Positions 28,070 to 36,295 of a stretch of 64,000 bases of DNA are shown here, one piece after another. The position numbers and the translations under genes are program-made. Each line of letters opens with the position of its first letter. Positions within the stretch are counted from its first letter, which is position 1. This stretch comes from Gelatiniphilus marinus (lineage in GTDB: Bacteria > Bacteroidota > Bacteroidia > Flavobacteriales > Flavobacteriaceae). The notes beneath the pieces are model-generated. The model saw only the letters and a program-made list of their open reading frames with translations. It was not told the origin of the DNA and searched no databases. The DNA lies in assembly GCF_042678305.1 (NCBI RefSeq), contig NZ_JBHUDT010000001.1. One strand, 5' to 3'.

Positions 28070-31000
28070 CTAAGTGCTTTGTATCTGTTCAATGGTCATT
28101 TCTTCCGATGTTGCAGCTTCTCCTGAAGGCATTGGTCCCGAAATATTCCAACCAGCATTTCTCAACCTATTTAAAGATTCATCTGTCGAATCCAATTCTC
28201 TACAAACACCTTTTGTTGCGAAAACCTTTGACCATGAAATGGTAAAAACCGTTGAAGAATTTAGGTTGGAATCATTAATTACCCTGATTAGATCAGACAC
28301 ACAAAAAGCACATGGACTAAGAGATTGAAGGCTTAATTCAACTTGATTAATCCCTGCCTTAAAGCTAGTTGATTGCGTATTAAACCATTCCACAAATTGG
28401 TGTTCTGCATGGCTATCATTATGACATACATTAGTTTGGATTCCTCCATTGCTCCAAGTTAATAACTCTATCACATTAGAAGGTGTACTCGGGATTAAAA
28501 TAGCCCCACCTACACTTCCCGAAACTCGTCCTCTTGTTGCTAAACTAGCAAAATCAAAAGTTCCATCTTGAGAATGTCTTGATGGGAACTCCCTCGTTCC
28601 AACGGTACCACTTTCGATACCGGGTTGACCTTCTACCACATATGGTCTAACATATCCCGGTATAATTTCTCGATTCTCTGTTGCGACTTGAAAACTCTGC
28701 TCAGGATTAAGAGTAATTCTTACGGCTAAGGTCACGGCTGGTCGTGTATTTTTAATCTTTGGTCGCAATTTCAATAAATGGGACAATGGACTTGCTGTAG
28801 CATCTAAATAAAATTCATCTTCAAGATTAGGAATTGGAGTGATTTGCAAATTATCTAATCCTTGAGGTCGTAAATCAGCAAGGACTCGAGTAACTATCTG
28901 TCTTGCTCTTTCAGTAGTGAAATCTTGACCAAGCCCCTCAATTACACGTCGTTCGGCCAATTGTTTCACATCTTCATCTCCATCATCTTCTTCACCACTC
29001 CTACCAATTCCTAATCTTCTCAAAAGTTTCCTAGCTGCCTTCTTCGCCTTCAAGATCAACTTATTAATGGCTCTATCTATACGTTTTCGAATTTTCTTAA
29101 TAATTTTTTGTACTTTTTTAACCAAACCACCCAAACCGATAATGCGTGCAAACAATTTAATAACGAGTGGCAATAGTGTTGCCAAACCTCTTTCTACAGC
29201 GTTGGCAACCATAGAAATACTACCAACTGCCATGGCACGAATGGCCTCTATTAATGTGGGAATAAGCATTATTGCAGATTCTACAAAAAAGACAATAAAA
29301 TCCTTTATAGCCATAATGGCTTTAATGAATCCGGCTCCCGGAATAAGCAAACTTACTAACCATCTGATACCTGCTTGAATGACTTGGACGATTAGCATAT
29401 CTTTTATAGAATCCATAATGGTTTCCTTAAGGTCGGTAAACTGTTCTTTAATGTATTCCCAAATCCCTTCTATACCTTTCTCTTTTATAATTTGAAACAT
29501 TTCAAGACCAAATTCCATAGCTCGAACCACTGGCTCACCTAAAAGTTTAACCGCTTTTTGACGCATGTAATCCCAGGTTAATCCCAAAACTTGCATCACT
29601 AAACTAAAAATGCCTTTAAGACTGAATAGATTTTCTGGAATAGTAATGCCAACAGGTCCCAATGCACCTGTAAGCCATTGAACAAATCCTGCGATAAGAT
29701 GGGTTTGAATATTGCTAACAAAATTATCAAAGCCTTGTTTTACCCCTGCAAATAGATTGGATACAAACCCAATGGGATCTGCCATGATTATTGCAATTGA
29801 CGACCTAATCTCTGCCAACAAATCTGATATTAACTGTTTGAGTTGTCGTATGGTATCAATCACACCATTAATGGCATCTAAAGCCATGTCGATAAGCCCT
29901 CTATTTGCAGCCTGCATTTCTTCGATACGGGCATCTACTTCCTGAAGGCTGTCGTTATATTGCTGCGCAAGGGAATCGATTAGTTCGTCTTGTTTTGAGT
30001 TAACGTCATCGGACAATTGATCGAACCTATCTTGAATAGCTTCGGAGGCTTCTTCTCCTATCGATTGCAAGTTTTCAGGCAAGGACTCTACATAGGTGGT
30101 AACATCTTGTTTACCTGTTTCAATTCGTTGTTGCGCTTTGGTAAGTTGCTCTGCGACATAGTTGGAAATATCGGTCAATGCCCTATCCATTTCGGCGATA
30201 TACAAAGCTCTTCCATCCACAAAAAATTGGTTTACCTCGTCTGGAAGTCCTTTAAACTTATCTACAAGCCATCGTGCTGCGCCTCTAAGTCCACTGTAAC
30301 GCCTGTCTTTGTAACGATTCATTTCTCGGGTTACATAGTTCTCGAATTTTAGTTTTGCTTGTCTTGCTGCTTTATCAAATTTTTCGGTGACTTTGGCATC
30401 AAGTTCTTCGAGAATGGCTTCAACATCGGTTTTTGTGGTATTGTAGATGTCGTTAATTTCATTTGAAATACGTTCGCGTTCTGCTGTGTTTTGAGTGCCC
30501 GTTTCGGTTTGTTGGCTAACTACTTCATTTAGAATATTACTGCGATCACCGTGCATACTTTCTAAATTAGTCGCACTTGCTGCCTCTGCTTGCTGTTGCG
30601 AATTGCCCAATGCTTGCGATTCTTGCTGTCTGAATTGCGAAGGTGCCGTATCGGTATTGGTTCTTGCTTCGCTTCTGGAATCTAAAGCACTTGTAAATTC
30701 AGGCTCGTTGGATCTTGCTAATTGTTCTTCGGTAACCTCGTTGTCTATCATTTGCTGGTCGACTTCTTGCATATTCTCTTGAAGCGGTTGGGTTACCTGA
30801 CTGTTTGGTCTAGGGTTGGGCATGGCCGTATTAGCATTTACAGAGGTTGGCGCACTACCTATTGGAGCTTCTGGCAATGCAATAACCTCGCGCTCTGGTA
30901 CAGTATCTACGTTTGGAGTTGCGGCTGTAGCTTCTGAAATAGGTCCCGCTGTATGTTCTTGTGCTTGAGAGGCATCTTCTGATGCGGCATCACTAATCTC

Positions 31001-32284
31001 TTGTATATTGTTATTATCTTCAAAATCGGTGGCTTCTTCTTGGTTTTCTGGAAGCTGCATACTTTCAATACGTTGCATCAATGCAGCTTTAAATGCTTCG
31101 GCATTAAACGCTTCAGGCTCTTGCTCATCCATTACTTCCACCTGATTTGCCTGTGCAGCACCCATACGCTCGTTCGATGGAATAGCCGCCGCTACTTGAG
31201 CTGCTTGGGCTTCTTGTTGAGCCGGAGCGGTAGTTTGTTGGTTCTGGGCCGCACCTTCCACTCGATCTTGTAAAGCATTAAATGCTGGATCTTCTTCTGG
31301 GGACATTGGAAATACTTCGACAGATTCACTAGCTTCTGCGTCTTCAGCTTCAACTATGTTTTCGCTATTTTCTAGACTTTCCTGCCCGCCTTCTAAGTTA
31401 TCTTCTTCTTGGGTTTCAACACGGGTGTCAATTTCGGGCAGTTCCGATTCTATCGCAGCTTGGTTTGTTGTATTAGTGTTAAAAACATCTGCTGTTTCAT
31501 TGTCTTGTTCAACTGTAGTGTCTGCCAAGGGTGTTTCAAGATTAGCCTCTGGTTTTTGTATGGCCACTGAAGCTCCTTGTTGAATGGTATGCGTTAGCTC
31601 GTGCGCCAATAATGTTTGTCCGTTTTTTGATTGCGGATTGAATTCGCCTGCATTAAAAAAGATGTTATTTTTATTGGTAAATGCCCTAGATCCAAGGTCG
31701 CGATTCATAGATACCGACTCTGAATCTGTATGGATTTTAACACCGCTAAAGTCTGCACCAAAGCCCTGTTGCATTTTACTTAAAATAGGATTAGCAAGTG
31801 GTTTGCCACGACCTCGGTTTTGTTGAATACGGGTGCCTAAATTAGCAAGAGGATGGGTTTGTTTCTCGGTTTTGGCCTGTACGTTTTCTACGTGGTCTTC
31901 TTGTTTTTTTTGTAGTGCATCTTCATTTTTGGAATTCTGATATTTTTCCTGAATGGTTTCCTCGTCTTCAACAGCTTCTAACTGAACTACGGGCGTTATA
32001 GTTTGGGCAATAGGTTTCTCTTGAATAATTTTATTATCCTCTTGCTTTTGAATGTCTTTTTTTTGGATGTTAGTTACTGGAGGGAAAAACGAAGATTTAG
32101 TGTGTAAATTGGTTTGATTTACTACTTTATCGGCTATGGTATCGGCTTCAATTTCATATTTATCGTTAGGCTTTCCAACATTAAGTTTAGGCTGTATAAA
32201 GGTTTCTTGCTCCGTTTCTCTATGAAAGGGAGAAGAATTACTCGATTTAGCACTTGCCCTATCTGCTGTAGCCGATTTAAACAT
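28070..32284 (-). CDS. eCIS cargo candidate: DUF4157 domain, long helical/hydrophobic body and C-terminal deaminase-like toxin
   Basis: The protein is 1404 aa. Residues 29-55 hold a block (QPKLNVGKPNDKYEIEAD) shared with the other DUF4157 protein of the locus. Residues 73-140 carry IQxK/VQxK repeats. The eCIS core domain DUF4157 spans about 155-240 with HELTHTIQQ (His228-His232). About 240-550 is Gln/Glu/Ala-rich and probably disordered, and about 560-825 is coiled coil. About 830-1055 is amphipathic to hydrophobic (GFVSNLFAG to LFARIIGLGGL), and a very basic stretch lies at 1056-1092. The C-terminus has HAE (1292-1294) and PCAFC (1324-1328), the zinc-binding and catalytic motif pair of the cytidine deaminase-like fold found in polymorphic toxins. 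It is likely a toxin delivered by the particle; target base and cell type are unknown. No obvious immunity gene follows. Confidence 0.82.
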   Translation of the reverse strand: MFKSATADRASAKSSNSSPFHRETEQETFIQPKLNVGKPNDKYEIEADTIADKVVNQTNLHTKSSFFPPVTNIQKKDIQKQEDNKIIQEKPIAQTITPVVQLEAVEDEETIQEKYQNSKNEDALQKKQEDHVENVQAKTEKQTHPLANLGTRIQQNRGRGKPLANPILSKMQQGFGADFSGVKIHTDSESVSMNRDLGSRAFTNKNNIFFNAGEFNPQSKNGQTLLAHELTHTIQQGASVAIQKPEANLETPLADTTVEQDNETADVFNTNTTNQAAIESELPEIDTRVETQEEDNLEGGQESLENSENIVEAEDAEASESVEVFPMSPEEDPAFNALQDRVEGAAQNQQTTAPAQQEAQAAQVAAAIPSNERMGAAQANQVEVMDEQEPEAFNAEAFKAALMQRIESMQLPENQEEATDFEDNNNIQEISDAASEDASQAQEHTAGPISEATAATPNVDTVPEREVIALPEAPIGSAPTSVNANTAMPNPRPNSQVTQPLQENMQEVDQQMIDNEVTEEQLARSNEPEFTSALDSRSEARTNTDTAPSQFRQQESQALGNSQQQAEAASATNLESMHGDRSNILNEVVSQQTETGTQNTAERERISNEINDIYNTTKTDVEAILEELDAKVTEKFDKAARQAKLKFENYVTREMNRYKDRRYSGLRGAARWLVDKFKGLPDEVNQFFVDGRALYIAEMDRALTDISNYVAEQLTKAQQRIETGKQDVTTYVESLPENLQSIGEEASEAIQDRFDQLSDDVNSKQDELIDSLAQQYNDSLQEVDARIEEMQAANRGLIDMALDAINGVIDTIRQLKQLISDLLAEIRSSIAIIMADPIGFVSNLFAGVKQGFDNFVSNIQTHLIAGFVQWLTGALGPVGITIPENLFSLKGIFSLVMQVLGLTWDYMRQKAVKLLGEPVVRAMEFGLEMFQIIKEKGIEGIWEYIKEQFTDLKETIMDSIKDMLIVQVIQAGIRWLVSLLIPGAGFIKAIMAIKDFIVFFVESAIMLIPTLIEAIRAMAVGSISMVANAVERGLATLLPLVIKLFARIIGLGGLVKKVQKIIKKIRKRIDRAINKLILKAKKAARKLLRRLGIGRSGEEDDGDEDVKQLAERRVIEGLGQDFTTERARQIVTRVLADLRPQGLDNLQITPIPNLEDEFYLDATASPLSHLLKLRPKIKNTRPAVTLAVRITLNPEQSFQVATENREIIPGYVRPYVVEGQPGIESGTVGTREFPSRHSQDGTFDFASLATRGRVSGSVGGAILIPSTPSNVIELLTWSNGGIQTNVCHNDSHAEHQFVEWFNTQSTSFKAGINQVELSLQSLSPCAFCVSDLIRVINDSNLNSSTVFTISWSKVFATKGVCRELDSTDESLNRLRNAGWNISGPMPSGEAATSEEMTIEQIQST

Positions 32285-32293
32285 GCCTAGTTT

Positions 32294-32620
32294 TTACAAA
32301 ACCACGAGCCCCACCAGCTTGTTTAAAACAATGTTGATAACCCTGTTTTTATAGTGTCCCGCTTTTATTTTGTTGACTCCCGCTTTTACAAGAGCTCGCA
32401 TAACCAACAGGTCTTTTTGGCTTTTTAGCAACCATTCCAACTCGTCTTTGTCTATGGCGCCCGCAATAAAAAGGCCTGCCCATTTTTTTAGTTTTTCTTC
32501 TGAAGATTTAAGATAATCTTTCATATCTTCAACAATAAGTTTGCCTTCTTCTCCGAACTTTTCTTTGGCATCGGCTACAATTTCTTCTTTTAATTCTTTT
32601 AATAGTTTTTCAAAATCCAT
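32294..32620 (-). CDS. Small helical protein of unknown function next to the deaminase cargo gene
   Basis: This 108-aa protein is rich in Lys, Glu and Leu, predicted all helical, with a more hydrophobic C-terminal end (RVINIVLNKLVGLVVL) that could be an amphipathic or membrane-touching helix. It has no motif I recognise. It lies 9 bases before the deaminase cargo gene and 4 bases after the lipoprotein gene, so it is surely in the same transcript. A cargo chaperone, an immunity protein or part of a membrane set with its two upstream neighbours are all possible, and the sequence does not decide between them. Confidence 0.65.
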   Translation of the reverse strand: MDFEKLLKELKEEIVADAKEKFGEEGKLIVEDMKDYLKSSEEKLKKWAGLFIAGAIDKDELEWLLKSQKDLLVMRALVKAGVNKIKAGHYKNRVINIVLNKLVGLVVL

Positions 32621-32624
32621 GATA

Positions 32625-33074
32625 TTACAAATTAAATTGGTTGATAAATTGGGTTAACGCATTTTGGCTTTGTTTGTCCTTTTTTTCCTCATAATAAATC
32701 ATAAGATTAAAAGCTTCTTCAATTTGGGGTTTTGCCTCTTCTTTAAATGCTGGATTTAGCGCCCCTTTTTCTTCCCAAAGCTTAAGATAGCTTCCCATTA
32801 AATGTTTATCGCTACTTATAAGTTCCCACATTTTTGTGGTAAGTTGGTTTTTAGCTTTGCCTTTTTCGTAAATAACCATTTTTTCCATTTGGTTTTTTAG
32901 AGCCGTAATTTGTACTTCTGAACCGCTATAAGGCGTATCGCTTTTATCGATAAGGCTTATGGCATCCAGCTTGGTTTTTATGGTTTCGGTATAGGTAAAA
33001 TGGTCGTAAAGACTGGTGCAACTTACCAGAGTTACTGCCATAAAGGCGATAAAGGTTTTTTTGAGTGTTTTCAT
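32625..33074 (-). CDS. Small lipoprotein in the eCIS operon
   Basis: The 149-aa protein has a lipoprotein signal peptide with lipobox LVSC (Cys19). The mature part is helical and charged (TIKTKLDAISLIDKSDTPYSG) and ends in FINQFNL. No known domain was recognised. It lies between a membrane protein gene (6 bases) and the small helical protein gene (4 bases). An outer-membrane lipoprotein next to an inner-membrane protein with a periplasmic domain recalls two-component spanins of phages, so a role in particle release or envelope anchoring is conceivable (inference). Confidence 0.7.
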   Translation of the reverse strand: MKTLKKTFIAFMAVTLVSCTSLYDHFTYTETIKTKLDAISLIDKSDTPYSGSEVQITALKNQMEKMVIYEKGKAKNQLTTKMWELISSDKHLMGSYLKLWEEKGALNPAFKEEAKPQIEEAFNLMIYYEEKKDKQSQNALTQFINQFNL

Positions 33075-33080
33075 AATGTA

Positions 33081-33761
33081 TTAGTTTTTGTTAAAAGTTG
33101 ATGTTTTTGTTTGTATGTATTTTCTATTAAAGTATTGCTGCGTTTTTGGGTTGATGGTTTTAATACTCTGAATACGCGCTTTTAGCAGCAGACTATCTTT
33201 CAAAATAGTTGAATCTTTTTTTATGTCTTTTTGAATATTGGCCAATGCCTTGATACCTTTTAACTCCCCGACTCTACTTGAAACAACATTGTTAGCCTTA
33301 ACTAAATCTTTTGGAGTGGTTTTATCTGATGGTGGTTTAACTGGTATTGTTTTAGCATCTTTGTTAATCGCTTTATCTGCAAACGAAATAGCCTTTTCTG
33401 GTTTTTCAAGCAATAAATAAGACTTACTTATTACTGCCAAATCTGCGGGAGTTGTTGCTCTTTTTTCTAATTTATCGGTTATTTTTGCTAGTTCTTCTTT
33501 TGCAGACTCGTCTTCGGGATTGTTTTTAACTTTATCTTGATACTTTACAATGGCGAGTTTATCCTTTTCAATTTGGATTTCTTGAATACTGGGATAGGCA
33601 ATCATTATTATGGGAATGGCAAAAAAATACAGTAATTTCTTTATATCGTGCTTTTTAGCTACGGAATAGACCAATGATGCGCATAAAATCATAAAAAGAA
33701 AAACACCTAAAAAAAGTAGGACGATTTCGTATATAAATAAGTTTTCAAATAGTTTTTCCAT
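33081..33761 (-). CDS. Inner membrane protein with two N-terminal helices and a helical C-terminal domain
   Basis: The 226-aa protein has transmembrane segments at about 10-33 (YEIVLLFLGVFLFMILCASLVY) and about 43-59 (LLYFFAIPIIMIAYPS). They are joined by a basic loop (AKKHDIKK), which by the positive-inside rule is cytoplasmic and puts both ends in the periplasm. Residues 65-226 are helical, with a TPR-like part (SYLLLEKPEKAISFADKAIN). It sits between the DUF4157 metallopeptidase-like gene and the lipoprotein gene with short gaps. Function is unknown; a periplasm-facing partner of the lipoprotein is the best guess from topology. Confidence 0.7.
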   Translation of the reverse strand: MEKLFENLFIYEIVLLFLGVFLFMILCASLVYSVAKKHDIKKLLYFFAIPIIMIAYPSIQEIQIEKDKLAIVKYQDKVKNNPEDESAKEELAKITDKLEKRATTPADLAVISKSYLLLEKPEKAISFADKAINKDAKTIPVKPPSDKTTPKDLVKANNVVSSRVGELKGIKALANIQKDIKKDSTILKDSLLLKARIQSIKTINPKTQQYFNRKYIQTKTSTFNKN

Positions 33762-33792
33762 GGCTTTTTGTTTGATGATCTATATTTCTGAT

Positions 33793-34887
33793 TTATTTTT
33801 TCTTATCCTTAAATTCTTGAATATCTGGTAGTCCACATTTTTTGCTGGCCAAATCGTTGGTGGCTTCGGTGTCTTGACCCGCGAGGTGCATCATTTCATG
33901 AATAAACATGCCTGCAAGAGACCATTTGCCCCATCGCCAAGTTTCGGAGGTATATGCCAAATCGTTTGGAGTTATGCTTGAACCGTAAACCGAATCGTCT
34001 TTATCGAACCAAACAGTCATCCTATCATAAATCTCCTTTAGCGTTTTTGCTGTACCGCTCGGGGTATTGTCTTTAAAGAAATTGTGGCAAACAGGGTACT
34101 TATCTGGGTTATCGGCAATTTTTTTTACTATGGCCATGGCTGTATCAATTCTTCCCTTTTCGTCGGTTGGCACCTCACTATAATCGCTATGTGGTGCACT
34201 ACCGCTACCATAAGACAGTTTTTGTATTTTCTTATGTACCATGCCTTTTTGCTGAATGGTATGCGTCAACTCATGCGCCAATAAATGCTTGCCCGCATTT
34301 GATGAAGGGTTATACTTGCCTTCATTAAAATAAATATCATTACCATGCGTAAATGCCTGTGCTTGCAACTGCTTGCTCATTTTAACGGCATTGTGGTCTG
34401 TGTGAATATTAACCTGACTAAAATCAGTACCAAAACTAGATTCCATATTCTGCTTAACTGGTTTTGATAGCTTTTGCCCGCTGCCTTTAGAGTTTTTTAA
34501 AGAAGATTCAACGTTTGTTAATGTCCCTTTTGAGCCTTCAGTTTTCATTTGTAAGGGTTCTTCCTCTTCTTCCATGCGCTGCACGTTTTCTTCTTGTTGG
34601 CAATCGGTACATTTGGTTTGAACGGTTTCTTCATCAGAGGCTTCAGATTGTTTCTGAACTAAAGGAGAAATTGATGCCGCCAATGGTTTTTGCTGCACAT
34701 CTTCTTCTGAACTTTCTGCTTTTTGAATGGTGTTCTGCGTGCTGTTGTTGCTCACTACTTTGTTTGCCATGGCATCTGCTTCGACTTCGTATTTATCTCC
34801 TGGTTTGCCAATATTTAACTTGGGCTGGATAAAAGGCGTATGCTTTGTGTCGTTAGCTTTTTCTTTATAGCGTCTGTAAGTTTTCAT
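33793..34887 (-). CDS. eCIS cargo candidate: DUF4157 domain plus C-terminal HExxH metallopeptidase-like domain
   Basis: The protein is 364 aa. Its N-terminal block (QPKLNIGKPGDKYEVEAD, 21-38) and a second block (VQQKPLAASISPLVQ, 64-78) match the 1404-aa cargo protein. Several VQxK/LQxK units and a CTDC pair follow. DUF4157 spans about 138-215 with HELTHTIQQ (205-213). A separate C-terminal domain carries HEMMHLAGQD (330-339) with further acidic residues downstream (TEATND), resembling HExxH zinc peptidases such as aspzincins (M35). DUF4157 marks many eCIS-linked cargo proteins, so this is a likely delivered protease. Whether DUF4157 itself is catalytic is unsettled. The gene follows the tape measure gene by 13 bases. 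Confidence 0.8.
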   Translation of the reverse strand: MKTYRRYKEKANDTKHTPFIQPKLNIGKPGDKYEVEADAMANKVVSNNSTQNTIQKAESSEEDVQQKPLAASISPLVQKQSEASDEETVQTKCTDCQQEENVQRMEEEEEPLQMKTEGSKGTLTNVESSLKNSKGSGQKLSKPVKQNMESSFGTDFSQVNIHTDHNAVKMSKQLQAQAFTHGNDIYFNEGKYNPSSNAGKHLLAHELTHTIQQKGMVHKKIQKLSYGSGSAPHSDYSEVPTDEKGRIDTAMAIVKKIADNPDKYPVCHNFFKDNTPSGTAKTLKEIYDRMTVWFDKDDSVYGSSITPNDLAYTSETWRWGKWSLAGMFIHEMMHLAGQDTEATNDLASKKCGLPDIQEFKDKKK

Positions 34888-34900
34888 AAGTCGTTTGTAT

Positions 34901-36289
34901 TTACCATTCTACAAATATTAAATTATCAAGCCAAGGCAGTTTTATTAGGTGGATATTCCACGGCATTTTATCTAAAAGGATGTCTTGTGCTTTTCGCTCA
35001 ACAATAATTTTGCAATTATTATTCTCAACAATTAATTTACCTTCGCGCTGTAAAAACCCTGTTCGCAAACCATCTGGCGATGTGTTTTTTAGTGCATCCC
35101 AATGCGTTATGGCAGATTGCAACACCTCTTCTGCCATAAGTTTTAATTCTGGTGGTAATGCTGTAAATCGCTGCATGGTTTGGTTTATAGGATAAGCACA
35201 AAGAAATTTCTCAAGTACCAATTCGCTTTCCAACTGCTGCTCTTGTTTTGTACTTAAATAATGTAACAAATGAATGGCGGTTTCTTTTTCGGAATCCATC
35301 AAGTTACCTTTAGAATCTGCAAGTTTTGCATTAATGAAAAAATGTTTTAAAAATGGATGCATAAGTACCAATCCAGCATTGTTTATATAGATGCTTTTAT
35401 CTGATTCTATTTCTTTTTCCTGTTCTTTAACTTCTTGTTCTTTAGTTGCATTTGTTTTTAAAAACGCATCTTTTTCGTTAGGCGGTTCAATTTCTTTTTT
35501 TAGCTTTATAGGCATATCCGCCATTTCATTCGCAAAATTCTCAAGCATTTCAATCTCTTTTAATCTACTGGTTTTTATTGCCTTTAATTGATTTAGCATG
35601 GTTTTAATACTACTGCTATTGTTATGTCTGTAAGTCTCGATAATGGCCATCCAAAACGTATTCCTCAATTCGATTCTCCTCTCTAAAACACTAAATATCT
35701 TAGGTTTAGCACTTATTTTTTTAGAATTGGGTTTTGATAAAAGCAGCACTAGAATATTATCGGGAAACTGATTTACGAGTCTTTGTCTTACTTTTTTGTA
35801 CGCTAATATTTTTATGAATCTTGAAGAAAACCCTGTTTCTGTAATAATGGTTTTTATGCCTTTTTCGTTAAATAAGGTCGATATATTTATTTGCCACCAC
35901 GGTTTTTCACCCGTTTGCAAAAAATACAAGAAAGTATCTAGCTTGCTTTTGTTTTTAGATAGTACGACTAATTTATTTTGATCTTCTGTGTGGTTACCTG
36001 CATTTTGAATTTCAGAATCAATCTTTTCTTTGAGTTTGTTAAAAATGTTGGTTTTAAGATTGTTTAAATTTTCAATATCCGACTGATTTATTTCAATTTC
36101 AATTGTATTGAATCGCAATGTTGAATCCGATAAAACGGCATTTTTTGTTTCAAAATACTGTTCAATCATTGGGAATAATTGCTGTTTTAAAAACGCACTT
36201 AAATTATCTTTTAAGGCAAAGGCTTTTTTACTTGAGTTGGTATTAAACTCAATAAAAACCTTATTTATTATGTGTGTTGCCTTTTGCAT
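34901..36289 (-). CDS. eCIS tape measure protein (Afp14/Pvc14 type)
   Basis: The 462-aa protein starts with the family-typical HIINKVFIEFNTNSSKKAF and ends with the conserved block HPFLKHFF, LPPELKLMAEEVLQSAITHW, LRTGFLQREGKL and MPWNIHLIKLPWL. These features mark the contractile injection system tape measure family, which sets particle length from within the tube. The middle (about 200-300) is helical and charged. It sits between the PKD-tipped protein and the first cargo gene. At 462 residues it is short compared with phage tape measures, as is usual for eCIS, and predicts a particle in the 100-nm range (inference). Confidence 0.88.
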   Translation of the reverse strand: MQKATHIINKVFIEFNTNSSKKAFALKDNLSAFLKQQLFPMIEQYFETKNAVLSDSTLRFNTIEIEINQSDIENLNNLKTNIFNKLKEKIDSEIQNAGNHTEDQNKLVVLSKNKSKLDTFLYFLQTGEKPWWQINISTLFNEKGIKTIITETGFSSRFIKILAYKKVRQRLVNQFPDNILVLLLSKPNSKKISAKPKIFSVLERRIELRNTFWMAIIETYRHNNSSSIKTMLNQLKAIKTSRLKEIEMLENFANEMADMPIKLKKEIEPPNEKDAFLKTNATKEQEVKEQEKEIESDKSIYINNAGLVLMHPFLKHFFINAKLADSKGNLMDSEKETAIHLLHYLSTKQEQQLESELVLEKFLCAYPINQTMQRFTALPPELKLMAEEVLQSAITHWDALKNTSPDGLRTGFLQREGKLIVENNNCKIIVERKAQDILLDKMPWNIHLIKLPWLDNLIFVEW

Positions 36290-36295
36290 TGTAAA

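Noticed and set aside
31580..31610. HELTH of DUF4157 taken as proof of an active protease.
   Set aside because: The motif is a constant part of DUF4157 and its catalytic role is not established; only the second HEMMH was used as evidence for a peptidase-like payload.
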